From positions 310,001-374,000 of the forward strand of contig NZ_MVOL01000004.1 in the NCBI RefSeq assembly GCF_002018875.1: a stretch of 64,000 nucleotides of DNA. Reading direction: 5' to 3'. The notes under the pieces are model-generated. The model ran no database searches. It was not told the origin of the DNA and saw nothing but the letters and a program-made list of their open reading frames with translations. The stretch comes from Pseudomonas sp. MF4836 (GTDB lineage: Bacteria > Pseudomonadota > Gammaproteobacteria > Pseudomonadales > Pseudomonadaceae). This document shows positions 50,103 through 57,643 of this stretch, one piece after another (position 1 is the stretch's first letter; every line of letters begins with the position of its first letter). Made by a program: the position numbers and the translations under genes.

Positions 50103-50126
50103 GAATGGTAGGGGTAAATCTCACAC
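50101..50126. repeat. Element 1 left attachment site and inverted-repeat arm
   Basis: The comM side ends CTCGCCCGAT before the TC core (50101-50102), and the element side begins GAATGGTAGGGGTAAATC then TCACAC. The arm matches the opposite-strand arm at 59427-59450 in 18 of 24 positions. Inverted recognition arms around a 2-bp core are what a large serine recombinase attP would leave after integration. Confidence 0.75.
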
Positions 50127-50200
50127 ATCAGCATATGGATATTGGGAGTGCTGGCCTTATCAAGTCGGAAGCGTTTAACCTGTGATGTTTCATATCAAAA

Positions 50201-50662
50201 TCAGGCCAAGTTTTCGAACTGCTGGTCCAAATAGTCTTGCATATATTTCACGGCATCAGCTAACACGACAATTTTACATCCGTATTTTTTTTGTGCCGTT
50301 TCATCTAAAACTAGATAAACGTAATTTGACTCTCCAAAACAAGCCTCACCGAAAGGCGAACCAAAAATCCCCTCATTTTTTTCTGCTACTACTTGGTCCG
50401 CCTTACTGGCAATGTGAGGATTTTTGGGGTCTGTTAATTCAAAGTGCTTACTTGCGTTCGCTGCTGCCCGGATAGTTTGATACATCAATCTTCCGTCTGC
50501 TGTATTTGGTTTGACGGCAAGGCCTTTAAGATAGTCCCAAGTATGGAAGAGAACGATAGCTGTTACCCGCCCCCTACGCACGTCATAACTACTAACAAGG
50601 AACTCCGCAATAGTGGGCTTAACGACGACTTCATAGTAATCGCGAGCAGCTTCAATATTCAC
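50201..50662 (-). CDS. Hypothetical protein at the left end of element 1
   Basis: 153 residues from a GTG start (VNIEAARDYYEVVVKPTIAEF) with GGGGG 8 bases upstream. It has no signal peptide or membrane helix. The helical stretch TWDYLKGLAVK and RAAANASKHFELTDPKNPHIA vaguely recall HEPN-type proteins, but the R-to-H spacing is not the canonical RX4-6H, so I do not assign that family. Possible cargo gene of the element, function unknown. Confidence 0.6.
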   Translation of the reverse strand: MNIEAARDYYEVVVKPTIAEFLVSSYDVRRGRVTAIVLFHTWDYLKGLAVKPNTADGRLMYQTIRAAANASKHFELTDPKNPHIASKADQVVAEKNEGIFGSPFGEACFGESNYVYLVLDETAQKKYGCKIVVLADAVKYMQDYLDQQFENLA

Positions 50663-51386
50663 AATGAAAACCCCCAAAAATAATAATGACCTTAAATGGT
50701 ATTATGTATTAGTGGGGCTATCAAGCGTTCTATATGTATTTGCGAGAATTATTTAAGTTTATTAATGCTTTCGTCTAGGTCGATTTTTATGGTTGAACTT
50801 GTTCAGGCATGAAAATTGAGCACATATAAGTTTTATATAAAAGCCCCGATTAGGGTCTAACCTTAAATTTAAAGGTTTGAGAATTATTGTCCAACCTTAA
50901 ATATATTTTCAATTCCCTATTGACACGATATTTCGTTGAATTTAAGCCATTAATTGACTGTCATCGAAATTAAAAACCAAAAAAAGCTCATGGAAAACTT
51001 AAAATAATATCCAACTCTATTTTCAATGAACTAACAGAATAGGGCAAAATAACTTGTCTTTTAATTCTATGTATTTATATACGTGAAAGATATTTCAGGC
51101 TCTAAAAACGGCTATTTTATGGATGTTAATTTTTCGAAAAATTACTGGCCATCGACGCCTTTCGCCTTATTAGCGAACTTTGTTCGCAATACCCAGATGC
51201 TTTTGATTTTGTTCTTCTTGGATAACTCTTAAATAAGTGTCGCAAGTTGATTTTATAGGTTTTTTTGGACGTTTTTGATTTTAAAAAAATCAGCTTTTTT
51301 TAAAGGTTAAAAAGTAAGAATATTTATTTATTTGACAATTATGCACGGCATGGTATTTGTATTAGTAACAAACAATAATAACTTAC
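50663..51386. other. AT-rich non-coding region before rep with origin-like structure
   Basis: A 724-bp stretch without a supported gene. It holds the direct repeat AACCTTAAAT at 50859 and 50893 (34 bp apart), the first inside a near-palindrome CCTTAAATTTAAAGG, and a 6-bp stem GCGAAC-TTT-GTTCGC at 51173-51187. Position before an HUH replication gene suggests a double-strand origin, promoter and leader, but no nick site is identified. Confidence 0.5.
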
Positions 51387-52967
51387 ATGATATTTATTCC
51401 GCAACGCATAACCCTTAAAAATCTTACCCCTGAATTCTTCTTTGCAGAATGTGAAAGGCAATATTTTTTTGAGCGAGCTATCGAAAAAAAGATGACTTCA
51501 AAGGAATATTTTGAAAATAAGTTAAGTAACTCATCAAAAAGAAAATGTTCAAAGTTGGCCAAAGAAATAAGAAGCCTCAAAAATAAATTCACTTGGGTTG
51601 CCACTTGTAGTGAATATAAATGTTGGAAGATACGACATAAATACATGCTAGCTGGCGATTTGGACGAAATCGTCAAAAACATCACGTTTGTTTTCAAGAA
51701 AATTCAAGAGCAACTAATAATAAAGCAAAGAAATCTTAAAAACGATGACTCCGGCGAGAGTATTTTTTCGCATATAAAGAATGACTGGGATATTGGTTAT
51801 GGTATCAAAATCAAGGATATCAAAGGGTCAGCCATGAAAGACAAACTCATCAACATTGCTGATGAGAAAAGACTTAAATCACAAATAAAAAGAATACAAA
51901 AACAAAGAAGCGAACTTTTAAAGCTCCACTCTGGATTAATTGGTTTAGGTCGAGCATTTGAGATTTGTAGTGATGAAGTTGTTCAAGATAGAGAAGCTGC
52001 CGAGCAAAAACAATATGAATACATATTGAGCAAATACGTTGTTTATGCAGACCATAGGAAAACCCCACTATCAAAAGTAGTAAGCACTGAAAAACAAAGA
52101 TTTGCCGAGATATATATTCAAGTTTCATCATTGGACACCTACGCCAAGAAACTTGACTACAAGCCTCTTTTTATCACTTTCACCGCTCCGGCAAGATTTC
52201 ACCCAAAGCCGTCGAAAGGGGTTAGCTCTTGGGACGGTTCAACCCCAAAGGAAAGCAATGATTACTTAAAAGGTCTGTGGAATGCTTTTAGAAAAGATAT
52301 TCATAGACATAAGATTGAGATGAATGGTTTTTGGGCTGTTGAGCCACACAAAGACCAATGCTTTCACAAGCACGCTTTAATGTATGTTAATAAGAAGCAT
52401 TATGATGAATTAGTAATCTTGATTAATAAGCATTTTAGACACTCGGAAAACGCCGTAAGAATTGAAGAAATTGACACAAAGAAAAGCAAGGCAACATCAT
52501 ACGTGATGAAGTATCTAACAAAGTCATTCAACATGGACTTTGAGCTGAAAGACGGCGTGTTAAATATGGACAAGCTGGAAATTTCAAATCATAAGAAAGT
52601 GAGAGCCGTTCAAGCTTTATGGTCTGTTCGTAGATACGCAATGTTCGGCGTTAAGAATACGCTTTCATTGTGGAGAGAGCTGAAAAGAAAATCCTTCTTG
52701 AAAGGCAAAAATGAAGCTCTTGATAAAGCATTCATGTTTGTTGAAAGAAACGACTTTATAGGCTTTTCGATGTTTGTTAATGGGAAGCTCAAAATAATGA
52801 GGGTCTTTAATGAAATACAAATTATGAAAGATGATTTGCTCGGCGATGTATTTGGCAAAAGCCTAATAGGTAAATACATAATTGACTTGGAAACGAACGA
52901 AGTGATTGATATTAAATCCACCTGCAAGATTGTCGAAGCTTCATCGCTTGATACTGCGGCAATCTAA
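51387..52967 (+). CDS. HUH (Y2-type) rolling-circle replication initiator
   Basis: 526 residues with the three signature regions of the GpA/RepA-like HUH superfamily: FITFTAPARFHPKPSKG (about 261), HKHALMYV containing the H-x-H metal site (about 326, in EPHKDQCFHKHALMYV), and SYVMKYLTK with two tyrosines four residues apart (about 371), typical of phage gpA-type Rep. It would nick its origin and initiate rolling-circle replication. No host-type SD precedes the ATG. Codon use is strongly AT-biased, unlike the Pseudomonas core. Classified by motif pattern only; the low-GC source is not identified. Confidence 0.75.
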   Translation: MIFIPQRITLKNLTPEFFFAECERQYFFERAIEKKMTSKEYFENKLSNSSKRKCSKLAKEIRSLKNKFTWVATCSEYKCWKIRHKYMLAGDLDEIVKNITFVFKKIQEQLIIKQRNLKNDDSGESIFSHIKNDWDIGYGIKIKDIKGSAMKDKLINIADEKRLKSQIKRIQKQRSELLKLHSGLIGLGRAFEICSDEVVQDREAAEQKQYEYILSKYVVYADHRKTPLSKVVSTEKQRFAEIYIQVSSLDTYAKKLDYKPLFITFTAPARFHPKPSKGVSSWDGSTPKESNDYLKGLWNAFRKDIHRHKIEMNGFWAVEPHKDQCFHKHALMYVNKKHYDELVILINKHFRHSENAVRIEEIDTKKSKATSYVMKYLTKSFNMDFELKDGVLNMDKLEISNHKKVRAVQALWSVRRYAMFGVKNTLSLWRELKRKSFLKGKNEALDKAFMFVERNDFIGFSMFVNGKLKIMRVFNEIQIMKDDLLGDVFGKSLIGKYIIDLETNEVIDIKSTCKIVEASSLDTAAI

Positions 52968-53041
52968 TAAATACATATTTATCTATTGATTTACTAGAAT
53001 GCCATGTTATATTGTAACTAAGGCATGGGAGGATAATCAAT

Positions 53042-53251
53042 ATGAAATTAATAAGAGTGGCTAGCGGAAAAAAAGAAGTTTTAAAATTCATTAAAAAAAT
53101 GGGCCTCGATGGGATGTATGAAAACATTAGAAGCATACACAAAAATAGTGAGTGTGATTTATTTTATGATACCGTAGACGGCGAATTCAAAGCATTAGTA
53201 GACCAAAGTAAGGTTCCGTATGAGTATTGGGATAACTGCTTGAAGATGTAA
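53042..53251 (+). CDS. Small protein downstream of rep
   Basis: 69 residues (MKLIRVASGKKEVLKFIKKM, ending YWDNCLKM). GGGAGGATAATCAAT before the ATG is a good ribosome site. It is hydrophilic with no domain I recognise and is followed by a hairpin terminator. It may be a replication or control accessory of the element. Confidence 0.6.
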   Translation: MKLIRVASGKKEVLKFIKKMGLDGMYENIRSIHKNSECDLFYDTVDGEFKALVDQSKVPYEYWDNCLKM

Positions 53252-53271
53252 TCGGTCGGATAGTCTATCAG

Positions 53272-53292
53272 CCAGCGAATGCTGGTTTTTTT
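53272..53292 (+). terminator. Terminator after the small rep-linked ORF
   Basis: CCAGC (53272) and GCTGG (53281) flank a GAAT loop and run into seven T residues. Confidence 0.75.
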
Positions 53293-53384
53293 GTGCCTGA
53301 ATTCTCTCAAGAAAAATATGTGTTTATTTGACTTTGCTTTTATTTGTGCTCTAATAAATATATATAAATAAGAAAGAGACACCA

Positions 53385-53609
53385 ATGAAAAAACCAAAAG
53401 CAAAAGCAAATCTTAAAGTTTGCACCATCACACTCGACGCTGAAACACATAATCAATTTAGAGAAATTGCCAATGCTCATAAATTTCCGTTGTCACGCTT
53501 TATAAATGACTGCATGAAAGAATATTTGAATGTAAGCAAGGTTAGCGGATTCAATAAAGATGTAACACTGCAGGTAGGAATTAGGAATTTTCAAACCCAA
53601 GACAAATAA
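53385..53609 (+). CDS. Ribbon-helix-helix-like small DNA-binding protein
   Basis: 74 residues: a lysine-rich N-terminus (MKKPKAKANLKVCTITLDAETHNQFREIANAHKFPLSRFINDCMKEYL) with the strand-helix-helix pattern of CopG/Arc-type proteins. It may regulate rep or mob expression. AAAGAGA lies ahead of the ATG. Convergent with the relaxase gene, 14 bp apart. Confidence 0.65.
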   Translation: MKKPKAKANLKVCTITLDAETHNQFREIANAHKFPLSRFINDCMKEYLNVSKVSGFNKDVTLQVGIRNFQTQDK

Positions 53610-53625
53610 AAGCCCATAGGGCTTT
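53609..53625. terminator. Terminator between the RHH-like gene and the relaxase gene
   Basis: AAAGCCC (53609) and GGGCTTT (53619) pair around ATA, with ATTTTTT beyond, so it can serve the small plus-strand gene; its end touches the relaxase stop. Confidence 0.65.
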
Positions 53626-55492
53626 ATTTTTTATCCGGTTGGATTTGTATCTCTGGCTTAAATCTTGTATTGTATTTCATTGATTTTTTAAACTCACTAT
53701 CAAGCTCGTTGGCTAGCTTTTGACTTCTCTCTTTTATCTCATCGTGAACTTTATATAGCTCCTGCCTTATATAGTATTGTGTTTGTTCAACGGCAGGCTT
53801 TAAGTGAACATAATCACGGTGTTTAGCGTCCCATATTCTATGGCCTGCAATATCATTGCTGCTGTTACCAATAAAGTGTTTTCTTTCGATGCGGCTCACT
53901 ATATCTGCCATCTCATCACATAGCTCGCTGGTGTCGTAAGTGGAATAATCGCCATCAATCTTGCCATTTTCAGGCTCTGGAAGCGACTCCGGTGCCATCG
54001 GCATGTAAAGCTCATCTATGGCAGAACCTACTGGTTTAAATGGTTCTATGGCTTCCGTAGGAGTTTGTGCGACTGGGATAGCTATGGCTGGCCCAAACAT
54101 ATCGTGCAAGTCATCAATCAAGCCTTCATTGGCTGACGTAACCTTTTCTTGCTCAATCTGCTTTGTAGGCTCTGCTGGCTTCTCTGGTGCGTTTTGAGCG
54201 GGTGTAGGCATGACAGGTGGAACAATGACAGGTTCGGCTGGTTTTGGCTCTTCTACGGCTTTCTTGGCCTTCCATTTCTGAGCTTGTAATTCATAGTCCG
54301 CTTTTCTTTGTTCAAGCTCTTTCAAGTCTTGTTGAGTAGGTTCATAGCCCGACAATGTGAATCCCTTTGCTTCAAGGTTCATCATTTTGAACTCCATCCA
54401 CATTTTTTTCTTTGCATAGTCTGGCCCATTCACATAGAGCGGCCCCGGCTTCTTCATGTCAGTTGTTAAACGTTGAAGTCCAGCTTTGATACTATCTCTT
54501 GATAAGTCTTGAAATGTAACCTTTGAAGGGTCTTTATAGTATTCAAAAGCTTTCTGGCTGGTGAAGTTTTTAAAGAAATGCTCAACGTTGCCGCCGACTT
54601 CTTGGTGTGTGAACTTCTTATCTAGAACCGTTTTGAATTTATTCTTTTTAAGGAATTCAACATCTTCGCTTGTAGTAAGGTTTAATTCCTCATTGTATCT
54701 ACTAGCTTTTTTTGAATAGTGCTCCATCAGTTCACTAAATTGATGCTTTTCTTGAAGCTTGTTTTTTAGTTTCGAGTATTGAATACCTAACTCACTGGCC
54801 TTGAATATTTGGCCTTCTTTTTCTAATGAATAGGCGTTTTGTCCATTCGGAATAATGTCAAAGCCTTGCTTGTGAAGGTTAGCAAGGAAAGCAGTAGTTG
54901 TGGCTGCGTCTTTAAAAGCAATTTCAATTTCTTCTTTGAATGCTTTCTTGTGAGATTTTATGCCTCTGACTTCAAGAGCTTTTTCGTTGCGGCTCTCTGG
55001 TGGTTTTGTTTCTAAGTCAGGGTTTAAAGATTTTCTGTTAGTGACTTGGAATAGTCCGTGTTTCTTTTCGAGCTCGGTTAGCTTATGCTCGATAATGAGA
55101 TAATCATCAACCTGATTATATATTTTATTGTTGAAATCTCTGGGTGCCCAAATAAAGTGAACGTGGATTTGTTTAGTATCTGTGTGAACAGCAAAAGCGT
55201 GCTCACGGTTTAAGCCGTGAGTATCTGAATAAAGTTCTTTTGCTATGGCAAGGGCTTGTTCGGGTGTGATTTTGTCGGATGGGTCAAAAGATACCATTTC
55301 GTGAAAGCTGGTATTTTTCTGTTTTCCTTTACAAGATTTATCAATTTTTTTCGCTAAGAACTCAATGAACTCTTGCGTTGTTCCGGTTTGGAGTCTGTTG
55401 CTATCTATGAGAATAGATTTTTTTAAACCATACCCGAGTGTGTTCTGTGTCTCTCCTTTACTTTTCTGCGTGCTGAGTTTCTTCCTTATCAT
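53624..55492 (-). CDS. MOBP-type relaxase
   Basis: 622-residue relaxase that would nick the element at oriT. Motif I tyrosine lies in the N-terminal TLGYGLKKS context, and the HUH metal site in VHTDTKQIHVHFIWAPRDFNNKIY (about 105-130), with the following KLTELEKKHGLFQVTNRK typical of MobP family proteins. A charged, proline-rich C-terminal half may be accessory or host-interaction. The gene overlaps translationally with mobC (7-bp gap) and forms a mobC-mobA operon. Only the relaxase domain is assigned with confidence. Confidence 0.8.
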   Translation of the reverse strand: MIRKKLSTQKSKGETQNTLGYGLKKSILIDSNRLQTGTTQEFIEFLAKKIDKSCKGKQKNTSFHEMVSFDPSDKITPEQALAIAKELYSDTHGLNREHAFAVHTDTKQIHVHFIWAPRDFNNKIYNQVDDYLIIEHKLTELEKKHGLFQVTNRKSLNPDLETKPPESRNEKALEVRGIKSHKKAFKEEIEIAFKDAATTTAFLANLHKQGFDIIPNGQNAYSLEKEGQIFKASELGIQYSKLKNKLQEKHQFSELMEHYSKKASRYNEELNLTTSEDVEFLKKNKFKTVLDKKFTHQEVGGNVEHFFKNFTSQKAFEYYKDPSKVTFQDLSRDSIKAGLQRLTTDMKKPGPLYVNGPDYAKKKMWMEFKMMNLEAKGFTLSGYEPTQQDLKELEQRKADYELQAQKWKAKKAVEEPKPAEPVIVPPVMPTPAQNAPEKPAEPTKQIEQEKVTSANEGLIDDLHDMFGPAIAIPVAQTPTEAIEPFKPVGSAIDELYMPMAPESLPEPENGKIDGDYSTYDTSELCDEMADIVSRIERKHFIGNSSNDIAGHRIWDAKHRDYVHLKPAVEQTQYYIRQELYKVHDEIKERSQKLANELDSEFKKSMKYNTRFKPEIQIQPDKK

Positions 55493-55499
55493 ATTGTCC

Positions 55500-55865
55500 T
55501 TATTTTGTTAGTTTGATTTTTTGCGTATTCTGTTCAATCATCAAATAATATCTATCAAATGCTTTTTTAGCTTTCTCGAAAACCGATATATTCTCATTTG
55601 CCATATTGGCTTTTCCAGAGTTTATTGCGGCAGCTATTTGATTTAAGTTATTGCCAAGCATTCTCAAATTTGTTTCTTGCTGTTCCATGTATCGAACAAA
55701 CTCATCATTCCTAATTTCTATAATCTTGCAGCCGTTTAATGCTAGCTGTTCAATATACTTTGCTTGGCTAATATCTAGACGTTTCGCATTTTCTACAATC
55801 TGTTCTTTTGCTTCTGCTGAAATCCTAATATTGAATTGCTCACCATTTCTTTTTTTCTTACTCAT
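55500..55865 (-). CDS. mobC: MobC-like plasmid mobilization accessory protein
   Basis: 121 residues beginning MSKKKRNGEQFNIRISAEAK, a ribbon-helix-helix-like N-terminus, with the family block RMLGNNLNQIAAAINSGKAN. MobC-type proteins open the oriT region for the relaxase. The ATG at 55865 has GAGGA 6 bases ahead; an open frame upstream to 55913 lacks a ribosome site. Expressed just before the relaxase gene. Confidence 0.82.
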   Translation of the reverse strand: MSKKKRNGEQFNIRISAEAKEQIVENAKRLDISQAKYIEQLALNGCKIIEIRNDEFVRYMEQQETNLRMLGNNLNQIAAAINSGKANMANENISVFEKAKKAFDRYYLMIEQNTQKIKLTK

Positions 55866-56300
55866 AGTTATCCTCGTGGTTGGTTTGTGTTTTTCTGGAA
55901 TGACCGAAGGCATTGCAGCTACCTGATTTTGCTTTTATATTTTCAAACGAAGTGCAGAAAATCGAGTAGGGAAGTAAGTGAAAAATGTCGAAGACTTTTG
56001 AGCGGTAGGATAAAAACGAAGTTTTTTCCTATACATTCCCATTGCTCGCCTTCTTTTTCTTGACTTCATATTATTATGCTAACTCAAGTTTAAAAGATTT
56101 CAATAGTGTATAGGAGTAATAGTTATTGATGACGTGCCTAGGAAGCAAACTAGGAGACTGCCTAGGACTGGTATAGGAAAGTTATAGAAATAAAAAAGGC
56201 CACCTGATTAGGCAGCCTTAAATAGAAAACATGTGAGCAAGTTGAAACTTGGCTTTTTCAAACATAAGATTTATACATACGTAGTATTTTTAACACCTAC
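55866..56300. other. Non-coding region upstream of mobC, candidate oriT
   Basis: A 435-bp stretch without a supported gene. The most regular structure is a set of AGGA-containing repeats at 56109-56178: CCTAGGA at 56137 and 56161, ACTAGGA at 56149, TATAGGA at 56172 and 56109, the first three exactly 12 bp apart. Iteron-like phasing next to mobC-mobA suits an oriT or MobC-binding region. A hairpin lies at 56192-56219. Confidence 0.55.
56192..56219 (-). terminator. Terminator after the first exported paralogue
   Basis: On the minus strand, AAGGC-TG-CCT-AATC-AGG-TG-GCCTT is followed by T residues, 80 bp after the stop at 56301. It closely resembles the hairpin at 57603. Confidence 0.65.
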
Positions 56301-56846
56301 CTAGAACCAAGTTCCATCTTCTTCAGGGGTTTTCAATTGGCTTTTATAATTGCTTTTATTAAACTGTTCTACTTTTTTATAAGTCATCAACTTTTCGGGT
56401 TTACGATATTCGTCATCGCTTGCAAATGCTTGGAAGGTGTTGTCATCAACCATCCGAATATGCAGTTGAAGCTCTCTCGAATCGTAACCATAAAACTCAA
56501 CAAAACCCGGAATTTCACTTTGGCGTGCAATCATCAAAGCTTCTTTAACCGGCTCATCATAAAGATAGTAAGTAGCTTTTACCATTATAGCCCCACCCGT
56601 TTCAGTGTCATTTTTACCGAAACGAGTATTTACATAAGGTTCAAAAACCACTCCACCATTCATGTCTTCTGTTTGACCAAGCCATCTGTAACCTTCGAGA
56701 GCCTTAGTGATTGACTTAATAGGGCCCGCATACTGAACGCTGGTTCTATCTTTATCTAGCTCTATCCGCTCAAAGGTTTCTGCTGATGCAGTGAACGAAA
56801 AAGCTGCAATAAGCGAAGCAAATACAAAGTTTATAATCCAGCCCAT
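56301..56846 (-). CDS. Exported protein, paralogue A of a tandem pair
   Basis: 181 residues from the ATG at 56846 (MGWIINFVFASLIAAFSFTASA, signal peptide, GGAG 7 bases ahead) with mature start ETFERIELDKDRTSVQYAGPI. The core ITKALEGYRWLGQTEDMNGG, PYVNTRFGKNDTETGG and PGFVEFYGYDSRELQLHIRM is shared almost unchanged with the next gene. I recognise no family. Predicted periplasmic, no cysteines or lipobox. A duplicated cargo gene of element 1. Confidence 0.75.
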   Translation of the reverse strand: MGWIINFVFASLIAAFSFTASAETFERIELDKDRTSVQYAGPIKSITKALEGYRWLGQTEDMNGGVVFEPYVNTRFGKNDTETGGAIMVKATYYLYDEPVKEALMIARQSEIPGFVEFYGYDSRELQLHIRMVDDNTFQAFASDDEYRKPEKLMTYKKVEQFNKSNYKSQLKTPEEDGTWF

Positions 56847-56940
56847 ATTCAATCTCCATTTTATTACTAAATTTATTAAAATGCCGATCCATCACGACAT
56901 GAAGAACACTATCCACATGGCCTTATTATTTTAAACTTTA

Positions 56941-57486
56941 TTAGAAAATCATACCGCTTTCTTCTGCGTCTTTCATTTCACTCTTATAGTTACTTTTATT
57001 AAAATTATCTACTTTTTTATACGCCATCAACTTGTCCGGCTTGCGATATTCGTCTGCACTTGAAAAGGCTTGGAACGTATCATCATTCACCATTCTTATG
57101 TGCAGCTGAAGCTCTCTTGATTCGTACCCGTAAAACTCAACAAAACCCGGAATCTCGCTTTGACGAGCAATCATCAGAGCCTCTTTAACTGGCTCGTCAT
57201 AAAGGTAATAAGTGGCTTTTACCATTATAGCCCCACCAGTTTCAGTTTCATTTTTACCGAAACGAGTATTTACATAAGGTTCAAAAACTACTCCGCCATT
57301 CATATCTTTTGTTTGACCAAGCCATCTGTAACCTTCAAGAGCCTTAGTTATTGACTTAATGGGGCCAGCATATTGAACACTGGTTCTATCGTTATCAAGT
57401 TCAACTCGCTCAAAGGTTTCTGCATTAGTAACAAAAGATGAAGCGGCCAATGCTACCGCAAAACACAATCCGATAGTTTTTTTCAT
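56941..57486 (-). CDS. Exported protein, paralogue B of a tandem pair
   Basis: 181 residues from the ATG at 57486 (MKKTIGLCFAVALAASSFVTNA, signal peptide, AAGGAAG ahead). The mature region (ETFERVELDNDRTSVQYAGPI ...) matches paralogue A at most positions, with differences clustered in the signal peptide and the extreme C-terminus (SEMKDAEESGMIF versus SQLKTPEEDGTWF). DNA in the central region is also close, implying a fairly recent duplication. A second hairpin at 57603 resembles the one after paralogue A. Confidence 0.75.
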   Translation of the reverse strand: MKKTIGLCFAVALAASSFVTNAETFERVELDNDRTSVQYAGPIKSITKALEGYRWLGQTKDMNGGVVFEPYVNTRFGKNETETGGAIMVKATYYLYDEPVKEALMIARQSEIPGFVEFYGYESRELQLHIRMVNDDTFQAFSSADEYRKPDKLMAYKKVDNFNKSNYKSEMKDAEESGMIF

Positions 57487-57602
57487 TTGTCTTCCTTGCC
57501 ATTTATAAAAATCAATCAAAACATAGAAATACTATCACAAAATAATATTAAAACGCCAGCACGCATGATTTATTGCTTTATAGAGTGGAAGGTATAGGAA
57601 TA

Positions 57603-57625
57603 AAGGCCACCTCATTAGGCGGCCT
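57603..57625 (-). terminator. Terminator after the element 1 recombinase
   Basis: On the minus strand AGGCC-G-CCT-AATG-AGG-T-GGCCT is followed by TTATT, 19 bp beyond the recombinase stop at 57644. Nearly the same hairpin occurs at 56192, perhaps copied with the neighbouring gene. Confidence 0.7.
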
Positions 57626-57643
57626 ACTTTTATTATGATGGCG

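Noticed and set aside
50201..50662. HEPN-type toxin assignment for the element 1 orphan
   Set aside because: The stretch RAAANASKH spaces R and H by seven residues, not the canonical RX4-6H, and no partner antitoxin gene is adjacent.
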